64,000 nucleotides of DNA, taken from Saturnia japonica. Taxonomy: Eukaryota; Arthropoda; Insecta; Lepidoptera; Saturniidae. Numbering within the stretch: position 1 is the stretch's first letter; every line of letters begins with the position of its first letter. The notes below the pieces were generated by a model. That model ran no database searches. It was not told the origin of the DNA and saw only the letters and a list, made by a program, of their open reading frames with translations. The DNA lies in the NCBI GenBank assembly GCA_033032175.1, contig CM065309.1:13826001-13890000 (forward strand), in the 5' to 3' direction. A program made the translations under genes and the position numbers. Positions 1 to 11,561 of the stretch are shown in pieces.

Positions 1-1581
1 ATAATATAAGTAATTATTATTGATCCCAGGGGTAAATAGAGTATGCTGTTTTTTTTAAACAAACAATGTAATGTGTTTATTTACCTAGTTAGTAAAAATT
101 CATTGCATGCCCAGTCGCACCATCTCAATAACTCTGGGGTCTAATAAAAAAGTGTAATCGATAAGTTGGTGTATATAGCTGTCGCTAAACACGTTTTGCA
201 TATCGATAACACAGACGAATTGCTTAGTTGGTATGAAATCGAACCATGCCTTGTTCCTGATATTGTTTGTTAATATTTAACTGAACGAACTGACAATTGA
301 TAAATCCAGCGGGGAGCTCTTTATTTGTTGTTATTTGTTACACTGCATATTGTAATTGAGCAAGGTGAAGTTTTGCTCAAATCTACTAGGTCAGTAAACA
401 CATGACTATTGTTGTTCAAGTGCTTATGGGCTTTGTTAAACAGGCAAGTGTAAAATCAACATCATTACAAAGTACTAACTTTTACCCGCGCGATAAAAAG
501 TATACTATGTCTTAATCCGGCCTGCAAGCTATCTGTGTAACAAATTTCATCCAGATCCGTTTTGCCGTATTTGCGTGATTGTGTAACAAAACAAACAAAC
601 TCACTTTTGCATTTATAAAATTAATTTCGAACACGTTAAGCGCTCAGACAATCGAAAATCTGTGTTGGTCGTCTTCCAGTCAAGTCCACAGTACGCGTCT
701 TCGACAACTGCAAGCGTATATAATTAATTAAATTGTTATTGAATATCTTGTTATTCTCACAGTTCAATATTCTGTAAATTGTTATTAGTAATTTATAACA
801 AAATCTATGTACTTACCATTATATACATAGTTACAAATATTTTATCTATATTAAGTAGTAAAATATTAATGGTATCAAATAAAATACTGATTATTAATAC
901 ATATTTCTCCTGAATTAGTATTTCACAATTCCTCCAAAATATATTAACTGTTTTATTGTTTTGAGTTTCGACATTTTTCGGAAAATCATAGACTATTATA
1001 ATAACTCCATTGATTAGATTGGTTAGGAGAAACATTCGAAAACAATGGAGAAATATGAACAATAGAAACGATGTATTTGTTATCGCTCGCTAAGCATTGA
1101 TCGGAATAGGTAGAGTTTATAATAATTACCTAAACTTCGAGAATGGAAGTAACATATATTGGATACTACCTCTCGAAATTCCCGGAATGATAATAATAAC
1201 ATTTTCATTCTGAAAATGAAATTACAAATTATGTGCTTATGCATTTGGGATATTAACAAATGATTATTATTTTCACTAGAAATGTTAAATCAAAGTATTT
1301 TGTTGTACGTCAAATTGATTTATAATTTATTATCTCTTTTCTCTTAATGCAGAAGTTATTATTGGTCTATAGCCTATAAGTATGTAAAACAAAGCACTTT
1401 AATTTTAGTATTAATAAATAATAGATTATTTCTAATGTATTCAAAGTGCAATAAACAATTTGCAATTTCGAAAATTAAGGAACATCGAGCGTTACGTTGA
1501 GAGTTAGCCACAAAGAGATTAGCAAGTATTGTCGCCCTCTTGCCGGCTATCCTTGTTCGCGCGACCCTTGATCCAATCATG
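1..1581. other. AT-rich non-coding sequence, probably ELOVL upstream intron
   Basis: No coding exon could be supported here. Because the first recognised ELOVL exon downstream starts inside the protein, this stretch is probably intron of that gene, although it could also be intergenic. I looked for an exon carrying the elongase histidine box and found none. A short dispersed-repeat tail lies at 541-620. Confidence 0.4.
541..620 (+). repeat. Dispersed-repeat 3' tail
   Basis: The stretch reads as a 'TTTCATCCAGATCCGTTTTG ... GTGATTGTGTAAC ... CATTTATAAAATTAA' tail, a form common at the 3' end of lepidopteran RTE-related LINE/SINE repeats. A similar tail is at 53870-53995. The family assignment is from memory of such tails and is uncertain. 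Confidence 0.45.
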
Positions 1582-2102
1582 TTACGTGGTCTGCTGTTTA
1601 CTAACAGCATTAGTGCATTCGCGGTTGTACCAGGTGTGTCCTATATGATTGCCGACGATCTCAGAGGAAGGAATATAATATTCCATACCGAGCCCGATCT
1701 TATCGGAAATCGCTGAAGGATCTTTTCCGTTGAAGCAACGTAGCCGCCAAGAAATGTATGCGAAATAATATCGCATTACGTCGTAATCTGCTGACGACTA
1801 GTGACAGACTTTGCGCCTAACGCTAACACTAGGAGGACGTGGAGCGCGAGGCACAGATCCGGAACCAGGCAGTTCTCCGATGTACCCGAAGGAGCACTCA
1901 CTGACATATCATACCTATTAGAATGACTCGTCAATAGAAGGTGCAGCAGAGAGGGCGCGTATTCTGCAACATCGGGTATCCGTGTGGGCTGGATAACCAA
2001 TTGAGTCAGGTCATATGCCAAAACCAAGGTTGGACTTGCTGACAATAGAATTTTAAGAATAGAACAATAGAACATTCTATAGAATGCGGGTGTTTTATAC
2101 AT
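1582..2102 (-). pseudogene. Decayed non-LTR retrotransposon endonuclease fragment
   Basis: Two minus-strand reading frames give pieces of the C-terminal half of a LINE apurinic-type endonuclease. One has 'LTQLVIQPTRIPDVAEYAPS' followed by 'SVSAPSGTSENCLV', which matches the usual TQ.V..PTRIPD ... S.PLGTSDH.. block with the catalytic SDH replaced by SEN. The other ends in 'HTWYNRECTNAVSKQQ', like the W...EC..AV stretch that follows the endonuclease. The frames are joined by a shift and there is no reverse transcriptase next to them. This is a dead fragment; the Jockey/CR1 group is likely but the clade is not fixed. Confidence 0.6.
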
Positions 2103-2156
2103 TACCTATACCGCATACAATATATTCTTTAAGTTTTTGTGTAATAGAGAAAATCT

Positions 2157-2265
2157 AATATTTTGTAATCGAGTCGTCAAATAATTGATTTTCGGGCGGT
2201 TCCATAGCTTACGCTGGCTAAACCCTTAGAGATAAATCAAATTAATGTACTAAATAATTGAATTT
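2157..2265 (-). repeat. Dispersed repeat family A, partial copy
   Basis: The stretch containing 'CATAGCTTACGCTGGCTAAA' and 'AAATTAATGTACTAAATAAT' resembles the part of the 33105-33390 copy around 'TGGCTTACGCTAAGTAAACC'. It is a diverged, truncated member of the family seen at 21660, 28825, 33105 and 47873. Confidence 0.5.
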
Positions 2266-2494
2266 TTTCAAAAAGCCTAGAGAAAAGACCGCGATTGCAA
2301 AGAATGACTCACTGTAATTTTTTCTTTGTTCAACATAATAATAAAAAATATTAGGTTATTTGCGAAATTTTTAATTTAAATGAATGCCATAGAATATATC
2401 ACGGATTCAAAATTACGCGCAACCAAAGAAATCAATCGCAGCGAAAAAGTTGGCCGGCACTCTGCACCGGTTGCCACCCGCGTCATGGCCTACC

Positions 2495-2675
2495 TTATGG
2501 GCTATGAATTGAGCATCACGAGCTAAGCGCACTTTTCGTAACTAAGAAGTTATGAACTAAAAATAGTAAAGCGATAAACTCTAAATCAATCGATCATGCA
2601 TTTTCGTAAAACATAAATTTCACCATTTTGTAAATTGCACCCGTGCAAAGCTGGGGCGGGTCGCTAGTATACTAT
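2495..2675 (+). repeat. Dispersed repeat family C
   Basis: It shares 'GCATCACGAGCTAAGCG', 'AAAGCGATAAAC.CTAAATCA' and a closing 'GGGGCGGGTCGCTAGTA' with the copy at 35612-36004. The GC-richer closing motif is a typical end of short lepidopteran interspersed repeats. It has no coding capacity. Confidence 0.6.
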
Positions 2676-3468
2676 AATATGATATATAAAGTTATACAAA
2701 ATGTGTTGGGGGGCTTCTCTAGTGGACGATTCAGGCGCTATGCGACAAATTCAACCTAAATATGCATTTCAAAGACAAAAGTAACCTCTAATTTGACTGA
2801 TGTTAGGGGCTGGATGCTGACTGACCCAATTTTATCAACCAAACAGTCCCCTAGCTCAGAGTTTGCATGTTATTTTTATTTTTGGGTGATAATTTATGTG
2901 GTTTATAATAAAAATGGATGTTGAATGTGACTTGAGTCTTGAGATTACCTAGATTACATAAAAATCTAGGTAATCTAGTAACCGATGAAGCTCTGCACGA
3001 AATGCGAGTTATATCAATCAGTTCCCAAACGCTATATTCAAAATCACCTTAACGCCTTAACCCTACGGATTTCTACAGCGATATGTAATTTATTATGCAT
3101 GTTTTTGTTAACAAGTTAAATAAATACTCTACTTACTTCAAATTCGCATGTAGGTAAGTTTGAAGAAATCAGGCACGCTGAAGTTTGTACTGTAATCTGT
3201 CAACACTATAAAGTATCAGTAATATTTTAGAGAATTTTCGTAGGCAAAGTGCTTTTTAATAGACAATTTCGTGTAAAAAAGTCTATCCAGCTAGGGGAAT
3301 CTCCAGTGACTGTTTTAACATTCAACCGCTACACGAATGGATTTTAGGAGACTGTTCACCAGCTGACTGAATTCCAGTGTAATTTATGTAAAAGGTATTA
3401 GAGCCGCAAAATGAATACCTAAATATTAAAAAAAAATTAATTGTTCACGTAGTCACACTTATTAATAA
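2676..3468. other. Non-coding, nothing recognised
   Basis: AT-rich sequence without a supportable exon. A short direct duplication of 'AGATTACATAAAAATCTAGGT'-like words occurs near 2945-2985. I see no other structure. Confidence 0.4.
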
Positions 3469-4000
3469 CTAGCGGTGTGCCTGCGGTTCCGCACGCGTCT
3501 TTTTGTACGCATTAGTTATTTACATCCCGTAATTTTATTTTTACTCATATTGTGCACAGTTCTTGTGCTGTATCAATTAAGGAGTGGCATGTATTTCCCG
3601 TGTACAATTTTTATCAAAGTTGGTTGAAAATTATTATTCCATTCCACAAAATCTAATGCATTATTAACGATTCTTATAGCCTCTCAATTATAGTTATGAT
3701 GTATGCTTTCCATCAACAAAATTTGATCAGAACCGGTTGAGAATTTATGAATATTAAATTTTTTTAACTTCTTTTTTTATTGCTAGGAGTAATATTGACA
3801 ATCTTATAGCTCATGAATTATGTAAATACTTAGACTTCTCGTGTACAAAATTGCTTCAAATTCGGTTAAGAATTAATTAAATTTTAAATGTCTGGATTTT
3901 TTTTAAAGCATCCCGTGTACAAAATTTGTTAACAATCGGTCAAGCCGTTTTTTAGTTAAATCCGGACGTACATACAAACAGACATGGAAAAAGTTTTTAA
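3469..4000 (+). repeat. Dispersed RTE/SINE-type repeat
   Basis: It starts with 'AACTAGCGGTGTGCCTGCGG', a variant of the common 'ACTAGCTGTGCCCGCGGCTTC' repeat start. It ends with 'ATCGGTCAAGCCGTTTTTTA' followed by 'CATACAAACAGACATGG', the usual tail form. Internal 'CCCGTGTACAAAATT' words recur three times, so it may hold internal duplication. It has no ORF. Confidence 0.5.
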
Positions 4001-4175
4001 TGGCACATTCGTGATCCCAGTACCTTTCATTCAGTGTGCCTATCGAGTAATTTTGAAAAAATACAGGACTACAGATATATTTAATAGAATAACCTGTTTT
4101 TGACGATCTCAGCCTACCTCTCGGCCTATATCATAAACATTCTGTAATGAATACTAAATATTATTTTTGTCGTAG

Positions 4176-4312
4176 GTGGACACAGCACATTCTTCGCATT
4201 GCTTAATACATTTGTTCACATTGTAATGTACTTCTACTATATGGTGGCTGCCATGGGTCCAAAATATCAGAAGTATATTTGGTGGAAGAAGTACCTTACG
4301 GCCTTCCAGATG
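4176..4312 (+). CDS. Very-long-chain fatty acid elongase (ELOVL), internal exon
   Basis: This 137-bp exon is bounded by an AG acceptor (ending 4175) and a GTAAGT donor (4313). The first two bases complete a glycine codon split by the intron. It encodes 'GHSTFFALLNTFVHIVMYFY' then 'GPKYQKYIWWKKYLTAFQM'. The LN.FVH..MY.YY block and the W(W)KKYLT..QM block are hallmarks of the ELO family, multi-pass ER membrane condensing enzymes that add two-carbon units from malonyl-CoA to long acyl-CoA. In insects they serve cuticular hydrocarbon and pheromone-precursor synthesis. The catalytic HXXHH box normally lies just upstream and would be in an earlier exon not seen here. The exon ends on a codon boundary and joins exon 10147-10335 in frame. 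Confidence 0.9.
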
Positions 4313-4494
4313 GTAAGTAATAGTTATAACTATTATACAGGAAAATTTGTGGTTATGAAAAAACAAAAATTTATAAACTGAATTCTGGCAATTTTGTTAT
4401 TAATTTTCGATGAATTCCATAAAACCGATGTAAACGTCTAAACAATAAGAAGTGGTCAGCAATAAAGACTAAGATTTTTTTTTTTTTTTTTTTT

Positions 4495-7400
4495 AAATTA
4501 ATTAAAGTTACAAATGTAGAAACATAGTAACGAGTGTGACCTCCTCTTACCAAAATCGATGCTAGAGTACTTCTGGGCATGCTTTCCACGATATGTAATA
4601 AAGTTTTGAAGGACACTTTCTCACCTTTCTGCAATAACTCTTATTAGTTCCCTGATGTTTTATTTTTTTTTAAATTAATTAAAGTTACAAATGTAGAAAC
4701 ATAGTAACGAGTGTGACCTCCTCTTACCAAAATCGATGCTAGAGTACTTCTGGGCATGCTTTCCACGATATGTAATAAAGTTTTGAAGGACACTTTCTCA
4801 CCTTTCTGCAATAACTCTTATTAGTTCCCTGATGTTTTATTTTTTTTTAAATTAATTAAAGTTACAAATGTAGAAACATAGTAACGAGTGTGACCTCCTC
4901 TTACCAAAATCGATGCTAGAGTACTTCTGGGCATGCTTTCCACGATATGTAATAAAGTTTTGAAGGACACTTTCTCACCTTTCTGCAATAACTCTTATTA
5001 GTTCCCTGATGTTTTATTTTTTTTTAAATTAATTAAAGTTACAAATGTAGAAACATAGTAACGAGTGTGACCTCCTCTTACCAAAATCGATGCTAGAGTA
5101 CTTCTGGGCATGCTTTCCACGATATGTAATAAAGTTTTGAAGGACACTTTCTCACCTTTCTGCAATAACTCTTATTAGTTCCCTGATGTTTTATTTTTTT
5201 TTAAATTAATTAAAGTTACAAATGTAGAAACATAGTAACGAGTGTGACCTCCTCTTACCAAAATCGATGCTAGAGTACTTCTGGGCATGCTTTCCACGAT
5301 ATGTAATAAAGTTTTGAAGGACACTTTCTCACCTTTCTGCAATAACTCTTATTAGTTCCCTGATGTTTTATTTTTTTTTAAATTAATTAAAGTTACAAAT
5401 GTAGAAACATAGTAACGAGTGTGACCTCCTCTTACCAAAATCGATGCTAGAGTACTTCTGGGCATGCTTTCCACGATATGTAATAAAGTTTTGACGGACA
5501 CTTTCTCACCTTTCTGCAATAACTCTTATTAGTTCCCTGATGTTTTATTTTTTTTTAAATTAATTAAAGTTACAAATGTAGAAACATAGTAACGAGTGTG
5601 ACCTCCTCTTACCAAAATCGATGCTAGAGTACTTCTGGGCATGCTTTCCACGATATGTAATAAAGTTTTGAAGGACACTTTCTCACCTTTCTGCAATAAC
5701 TCTTATTAGTTCCCTGATGTTTTATTTTTTTTTAAATTAATTAAAGTTACAAATGTAGAAACATAGTAACGAGTGTGACCTCCTCTTACCAAAATCGATG
5801 CTAGAGTACTTCTGGGCATGCTTTCCACGATATGTAATAAAGTTTTGAAGGACACTTTCTCACCTTTCTGCAATAACTCTTATTAGTTCCCTGATGTTTT
5901 ATTTTTTTTTAAATTAATTAAAGTTACAAATGTAGAAACATAGTAACGAGTGTGACCTCCTCTTACCAAAATCGATGCTAGAGTACTTCTGGGCATGCTT
6001 TCCACGATATGTAATAAAGTTTTGAAGGACACTTTCTCACCTTTCTGCAATAACTCTTATTAGTTCCCTGATGTTTTATTTTTTTTTAAATTAATTAAAG
6101 TTACAAATGTAGAAACATAGTAACGAGTGTGACCTCCTCTTACCAAAATCGATGCTAGAGTACTTCTGGGCATGCTTTCCACGATATGTAATAAAGTTTT
6201 GAAGGACACTTTCTCACCTTTCTGCAATAACTCTTATTAGTTCCCTGATGTTTTATTTTTTTTTAAATTAATTAAAGTTACAAATGTAGAAACATAGTAA
6301 CGAGTGTGACCTCCTCTTACCAAAATCGATGCTAGAGTACTTCTGGGCATGCTTTCCACGATATGTAATAAAGTTTTGAAGGACACTTTCTCACCTTTCT
6401 GCAATAACTCTTATTAGTTCCCTGATGTTTTATTTTTTTTTAAATTAATTAAAGTTACAAATGTAGAAACATAGTAACGAGTGTGACCTCCTCTTACCAA
6501 AATCGATGCTAGAGTACTTCTGGGCATGCTTTCCACGATATGTAATAAAGTTTTGAAGGACACTTTCTCACCTTTCTGCAATAACTCTTATTAGTTCCCT
6601 GATGTTTTATTTTTTTTTAAATTAATTAAAGTTACAAATGTAGAAACATAGTAACGAGTGTGACCTCCTCTTACCAAAATCGATGCTAGAGTACTTCTGG
6701 GCATGCTTTCCACGATATGTAATAAAGTTTTGAAGGACACTTTCTCACCTTTCTGCAATAACTCTTATTAGTTCCCTGATGTTTTATTTTTTTTTAAATT
6801 AATTAAAGTTACAAATGTAGAAACATAGTAACGAGTGTGACCTCCTCTTACCAAAATCGATGCTAGAGTACTTCTGGGCATGCTTTCCACGATATGTAAT
6901 AAAGTTTTGAAGGACACTTTCTCACCTTTCTGCAATAACTCTTATTAGTTCCCTGATGTTTTATTTTTTTTTAAATTAATTAAAGTTACAAATGTAGAAA
7001 CATAGTAACGAGTGTGACCTCCTCTTACCAAAATCGATGCTAGAGTACTTCTGGGCATGCTTTCCACGATATGTAATAAAGTTTTGAAGGACACTTTCTC
7101 ACCTTTCTGCAATAACTCTTATTAGTTCCCTGATGTTTTATTTTTTTTTAAATTAATTAAAGTTACAAATGTAGAAACATAGTAACGAGTGTGACCTCCT
7201 CTTACCAAAATCGATGCTAGAGTACTTCTGGGCATGCTTTCCACGATATGTAATAAAGTTTTGAAGGACACTTTCTCACCTTTCTGCAATAACTCTTATT
7301 AGTTCCCTGATGTTTTATTTTTTTTTAAATTAATTAAAGTTACAAATGTAGAAACATAGTAACGAGTGTGACCTCCTCTTACCAAAATCGATGCTAGAGT

Positions 7401-8910
7401 ACTTCTGGGCATGCTTTCCACGATATGTAATAAAGTTTTGAAGGACACTTTCTCACCTTTCTGCAATAACTCTTATTAGTTCCCTGATGTTTTATTTTTT
7501 TTTAAATTAATTAAAGTTACAAATGTAGAAACATAGTAACGAGTGTGACCTCCTCTTACCAAAATCGATGCTAGAGTACTTCTGGGCATGCTTTCCACGA
7601 TATGTAATAAAGTTTTGAAGGACACTTTCTCACCTTTCTGCAATAACTCTTATTAGTTCCCTGATGTTTTATTTTTTTTTAAATTAATTAAAGTTACAAA
7701 TGTAGAAACATAGTAACGAGTGTGACCTCCTCTTACCAAAATCGATGCTAGAGTACTTCTGGGCATGCTTTCCACGATATGTAATAAAGTTTTGACGGAC
7801 ACTTTCTCACCTTTCTGCAATAACTCTTATTAGTTCCCTGATGTTTTATTTTTTTTTAAATTAATTAAAGTTACAAATGTAGAAACATAGTAACGAGTGT
7901 GACCTCCTCTTACCAAAATCGATGCTAGAGTACTTCTGGGCATGCTTTCCACGATATGTAATAAAGTTTTGAAGGACACTTTCTCACCTTTCTGCAATAA
8001 CTCTTATTAGTTCCCTGATGTTTTATTTTTTTTTAAATTAATTAAAGTTACAAATGTAGAAACATAGTAACGAGTGTGACCTCCTCTTACCAAAATCGAT
8101 GCTAGAGTACTTCTGGGCATGCTTTCCACGATATGTAATAAAGTTTTGAAGGACACTTTCTCACCTTTCTGCAATAACTCTTATTAGTTCCCTGATGTTT
8201 TATTTTTTTTTAAATTAATTAAAGTTACAAATGTAGAAACATAGTAACGAGTGTGACCTCCTCTTACCAAAATCGATGCTAGAGTACTTCTGGGCATGCT
8301 TTCCACGATATGTAATAAAGTTTTGAAGGACACTTTCTCACCTTTCTGCAATAACTCTTATTAGTTCCCTGATGTTTTATTTTTTTTTAAATTAATTAAA
8401 GTTACAAATGTAGAAACATAGTAACGAGTGTGACCTCCTCTTACCAAAATCGATGCTAGAGTACTTCTGGGCATGCTTTCCACGATATGTAATAAAGTTT
8501 TGAAGGACACTTTCTCACCTTTCTGCAATAACTCTTATTAGTTCCCTGATGTTTTATTTTTTTTTAAATTAATTAAAGTTACAAATGTAGAAACATAGTA
8601 ACGAGTGTGACCTCCTCTTACCAAAATCGATGCTAGAGTACTTCTGGGCATGCTTTCCACGATATGTAATAAAGTTTTGAAGGACACTTTCTCACCTTTC
8701 TGCAATAACTCTTATTAGTTCCCTGATGTTTTATTTTTTTTTAAATTAATTAAAGTTACAAATGTAGAAACATAGTAACGAGTGTGACCTCCTCTTACCA
8801 AAATCGATGCTAGAGTACTTCTGGGCATGCTTTCCACGATATGTAATAAAGTTTTGAAGGACACTTTCTCACCTTTCTGCAATAACTCTTATTAGTTCCC
8901 TGATGTTTTA
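4495..8910 (-). repeat. 25-unit, 177-bp tandem array made from a Tc1-like transposon 3' end
   Basis: The word 'AAATTAATTAAAGTTACAAA' recurs every 177 bp from 4495 to 8743, giving 25 copies with no length change. Read on the minus strand each unit encodes the C terminus of a Tc1-type transposase: 'NIRELIRVIAER', a frame shift, then 'TLLHIVESMPRSTLASILVR' and 'GGHTRY'. This matches the usual 'LRELI..EW ... SMPRRLQA.I.A.GGHTRY' end. It is followed by a short 3' stretch and an A-tract (T9 on the + strand; 20 T before the first unit). The last unit runs directly into the remaining transposase at 8911. Units are almost identical; the only substitutions I noticed are C for A at 5495 and 7796. The array lies inside the ELOVL intron. 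Confidence 0.93.
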
Positions 8911-9740
8911 TGGAGCAGGTTGCACTGATCTTACCCGTCTTTTTAGAATATACCAGACATGCTCAATTGCATTGAAGTCATGACTTGGGGCTGGCCGGTC
9001 TAAACGACATCCCAACTTCTTGCATGTACGCTTCCACGTCGCTAGAACGGTGAGGGCGAGCTTTGTCGTCCATAAAAATGGAATCTTCATCAAAAGCAGT
9101 CAATGCGGGCTGTGTATGTGGAATTAGTATTTCTGTTATGTACCGGTGTGCATTTAATGTTCCATTTTCTACTAAAACAAATTCCGTACGCTTCGTCGAA
9201 TTAATTGCTGCCCAAAACATAATGGAGCCTCCGCCTTATGAAGTGATTTCTTCGAAACACTTCCGCATAGTGTTCCTGTGGTCTTCACAGCACACGCTGG
9301 CGTCGGTCCTCTCCACACAAACTGATTCTAGCTTCATCAGAAAACAATACTTTGTTCCAGTCCTCCAGAGGTCATTAAACACAATTTCGAGCAACACAGT
9401 GCTCACGAAGTAATTTAGGGACCCGGGCCGGATCGTAACTACTAATATTGTCAGCTAAAAGACTTCTCCTGATCGTCCACAAGCTAACTTTAACTCTTTT
9501 CACTTCTTCAAGGCTCTTCTTTAGGTCCACACTTGACACCTTACGATTCCGCAACGCCTGACTCACCAAAAAGCGGTCATTCATGGTTCTTTGCATCGTT
9601 TTCTTCCTGAACCTGGTCTTATTTTGACCGAACCGGTCTCTTGATACCGTTGCCAAGTCCTCTAGATAATTCAACGACCTCACACTTAGCCGCTGAGACA
9701 CATAAGTTTGCGAAGAACTTTCTTTCTATAATTTTGCCGG
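8908..9740 (-). pseudogene. Tc1-like transposase, decayed
   Basis: Minus-strand frames give, in order: an N-terminal helix-turn-helix region ('NDRFLVSQALRNRKVSSVDL', 'LEEVKRVKVSLWTIRRSLLA'), the first catalytic block 'KVLFSDEARISLCGEDRR', 'HYVLGSN' reading in a second frame as 'MFWAAINSTKRTEFVLVENG', the second block 'SIFMDDKARPHRSSDVEAYM', and the third block 'AIEHVWYILKRRVRSVQPAP'. This is a DD34E-type Tc1 transposase, normally about 340 residues, here broken by frame shifts and a TGG-to-TGA change after 'RRQRV'. The C-terminal end lies in the adjoining 177-bp array. I could not identify convincing terminal inverted repeats. Confidence 0.85.
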
Positions 9741-10146
9741 CTCTTATTATAAAGCCCTTGTAAAGCGTATTAGTCATAGCAGAAAGTGATATTTAATGTA
9801 CAAAGAAAGATTAAATTATTTAATATGCAGAAAATATCGAAAAAGTTTTAAAATTTTAGTAATCTGCAAAGAATAGTTTCAGCTATTCGCGATTAATAAA
9901 GCAATTTTACAATAATTTTTTTTTATAATTGACCTTGAACCCTCCATCCCCAAGGAGCTCTGGAAAACCTACTCTCACCGCAGGAACACAACACAAGGAT
10001 ATTTGGCTGCAATCCTATGTAGGGTGCAGGTATTCTACTAGTCGCACTGCCTCATGTAGAGAGAAATCTCCAAACTAATTTCTCTGTGACTTACCATTTT
10101 AAAAAAATAATTATATAGTAAAGTAAATGCGTATTTTCCTTATCAG
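9741..10146. other. ELOVL intron remainder with a dispersed repeat
   Basis: The end of the 5.8-kb intron. The stretch 9946-10085 ('ACCCTCCATCCCCAAGGAGC' onward, with 'GTGCAGGTATTCTACTAGTC') looks like a fragment of a common lepidopteran dispersed repeat. The intron ends in a CAG acceptor at 10144-10146. Confidence 0.45.
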
Positions 10147-10335
10147 GTTCAGTTCGTCTTGATATTCAGCCATCAACTGCAGGTTCTATTCAGGCCTTCA
10201 TGTCAATATCCTCGCGTATTCGTCTACTGGATTGCAATGCACGGGTTTCTGTTTCTCTTCCTCTTCAGCGACTTTTACAAAGCGAGGTACAGCAAGGGTG
10301 ACAGGAAAACCACTGTCAAAAATGGCCTTTGCATG
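10147..10335 (+). CDS. Very-long-chain fatty acid elongase (ELOVL), penultimate exon
   Basis: A 189-bp (63-codon) exon between a CAG acceptor and a GTAAGT donor, in phase 0 at both ends. It encodes 'VQFVLIFSHQLQVLFRPSCQ', then 'YPRVFVYWIAMHGFLFLFLF' and 'SDFYKARYSKG'. This is the last transmembrane region of an elongase: the I(F/V).H..Q.LF..C.YP block and the hydrophobic helix followed by the F..FY...Y motif match the family well. It joins the 4176-4312 exon across an unusually repeat-laden 5834-bp intron, and the 10794 exon across a 458-bp intron. Confidence 0.9.
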
Positions 10336-10793
10336 GTAAGTTGAAAACTCACAAACGTAGATATATCTCTGTACAAAATATTTAAAATATTTATCTTTTT
10401 ATGAACTCCTAATGGGCACACTTATTTAGAAAATGCTGTGAATTCATCAAAATATTGAATTCTCAGGAACATCGGAAGCCGAAATTTATTATACCAACTG
10501 TCTAACTACAAGTTAGATATGAAAAAGTATTTTTACATTTTATAGCCTATTTATTAAATTAATTGTACTTAAGGAATGTTATAATAGGGTATAAACTTCA
10601 CATTAAGATACTTAGGAGCGGAGCAGTAAGTAAGTAACCATGAACGTCAAACTGGCAAACTGTAGGCAGGTACGGAAAGTGGGAACAACGATAAGCTACA
10701 CGGATACGTTAGTAGCGGCGTGATGGAGAGTTGTTCGAATTTTAACTCGTTTGAAATCGTGGGATACAGCTAAAGAAATATGCTTTTTTTCAG

Positions 10794-10925
10794 GCGGTAA
10801 TGGATGAGAATAGCAGTTCACTGAATGGTAAGAACGGGTACAAACAAGAAGTAGGCTCGGAAGTGCCCAATTCGTACGCGTCGTCTGGCGCAGACGCGTT
10901 CGTGCGCAGGCGGCCTGTCTCATAG
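10794..10925 (+). CDS. Very-long-chain fatty acid elongase (ELOVL), last coding exon
   Basis: It follows a TTTTTTTCAG acceptor and stays in frame with the preceding exon. It encodes 43 residues rich in Ser, Asn and Gly ('AVMDENSSSLNGKNGYKQEV') and ends '...VRRRPVS' with a TAG stop at 10923-10925. This is the variable cytosolic tail typical of insect elongases. The three exons together give about 152 residues, roughly the C-terminal half of a protein usually near 300 residues, so two or more upstream exons are missing from the window. No dilysine ER-retrieval signal is obvious; the RRR cluster near the end may substitute. Confidence 0.82.
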   Translation, partial: AVMDENSSSLNGKNGYKQEVGSEVPNSYASSGADAFVRRRPVS

Positions 10926-11555
10926 TGCTCGCTCGTTCAACTCACTAGACTCACAAGACGCGCACACCCAAGTGAATACAACAGTGTAGCTTTAATATAC
11001 AACAAACCATATCGAATCTACGTTAGTGTTCCAATATCGCTCCGATGGGAAGTTCGCCGAAGCTCATGTTAAGAGTTTTGAAAACTGCCAGTGGGAGGCG
11101 TACCTTGTGAGCAAAAACATTATCACCTTATAGGACGCACAGTGTTTCTAGAAGTGCCTGATGACGAGCACTGACGAATGATAATAATAAAATATAACGA
11201 TTAATCAAGCAATTAAGCAGTCTGTCTACTTTATAATGGATTTGGAGACTATTTGCTATTACCTTTTTTTAATGCACAAATATCACAATTTTGAACTTTG
11301 CTTGACGTCTAATGGCCTTGTAATTTCTAAGTACAAAATGAGTGTACTATAATAGATTGTAAAAAAATCTTGATCTAAGTCAGTTACAATCGGTTCGTTG
11401 CAACATGTAAAGAGTTTATTAAATAGTTGCCCATCGACTTATTTTAACGCCACGAGTTGTAGTTGCAAGTAAGTGGGATGGAAGTTTTGTATTATATATT
11501 TTAATTACGAAAAATAATTATTATAGTTATCATGTAACTAGATGTATTGAAGGTT

Positions 11556-11561
11556 AATAAA
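11556..11561 (+). promoter_or_regulatory. Candidate proximal poly(A) signal AATAAA
   Basis: AATAAA inside 'GGTTAATAAAGGATTCTTG', 630 bp after the elongase stop codon. Its sequence context repeats at the distal signal. Confidence 0.45.

Noticed and set aside
1..4175. Upstream ELOVL exon with the HXXHH histidine box
   Set aside because: Searched by eye for His-rich codon patterns next to splice sites on the + strand; none found. It must lie further upstream.
4495..8910. Resemblance to a CRISPR array (regular repeats)
   Set aside because: Repeats of 177 bp have no variable spacers, the units are contiguous, and they encode a transposase C terminus in eukaryotic DNA.
9063..9413. 116-codon + strand frame over the Tc1 region
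   Set aside because: Antisense to the clear Tc1 transposase blocks on the minus strand.
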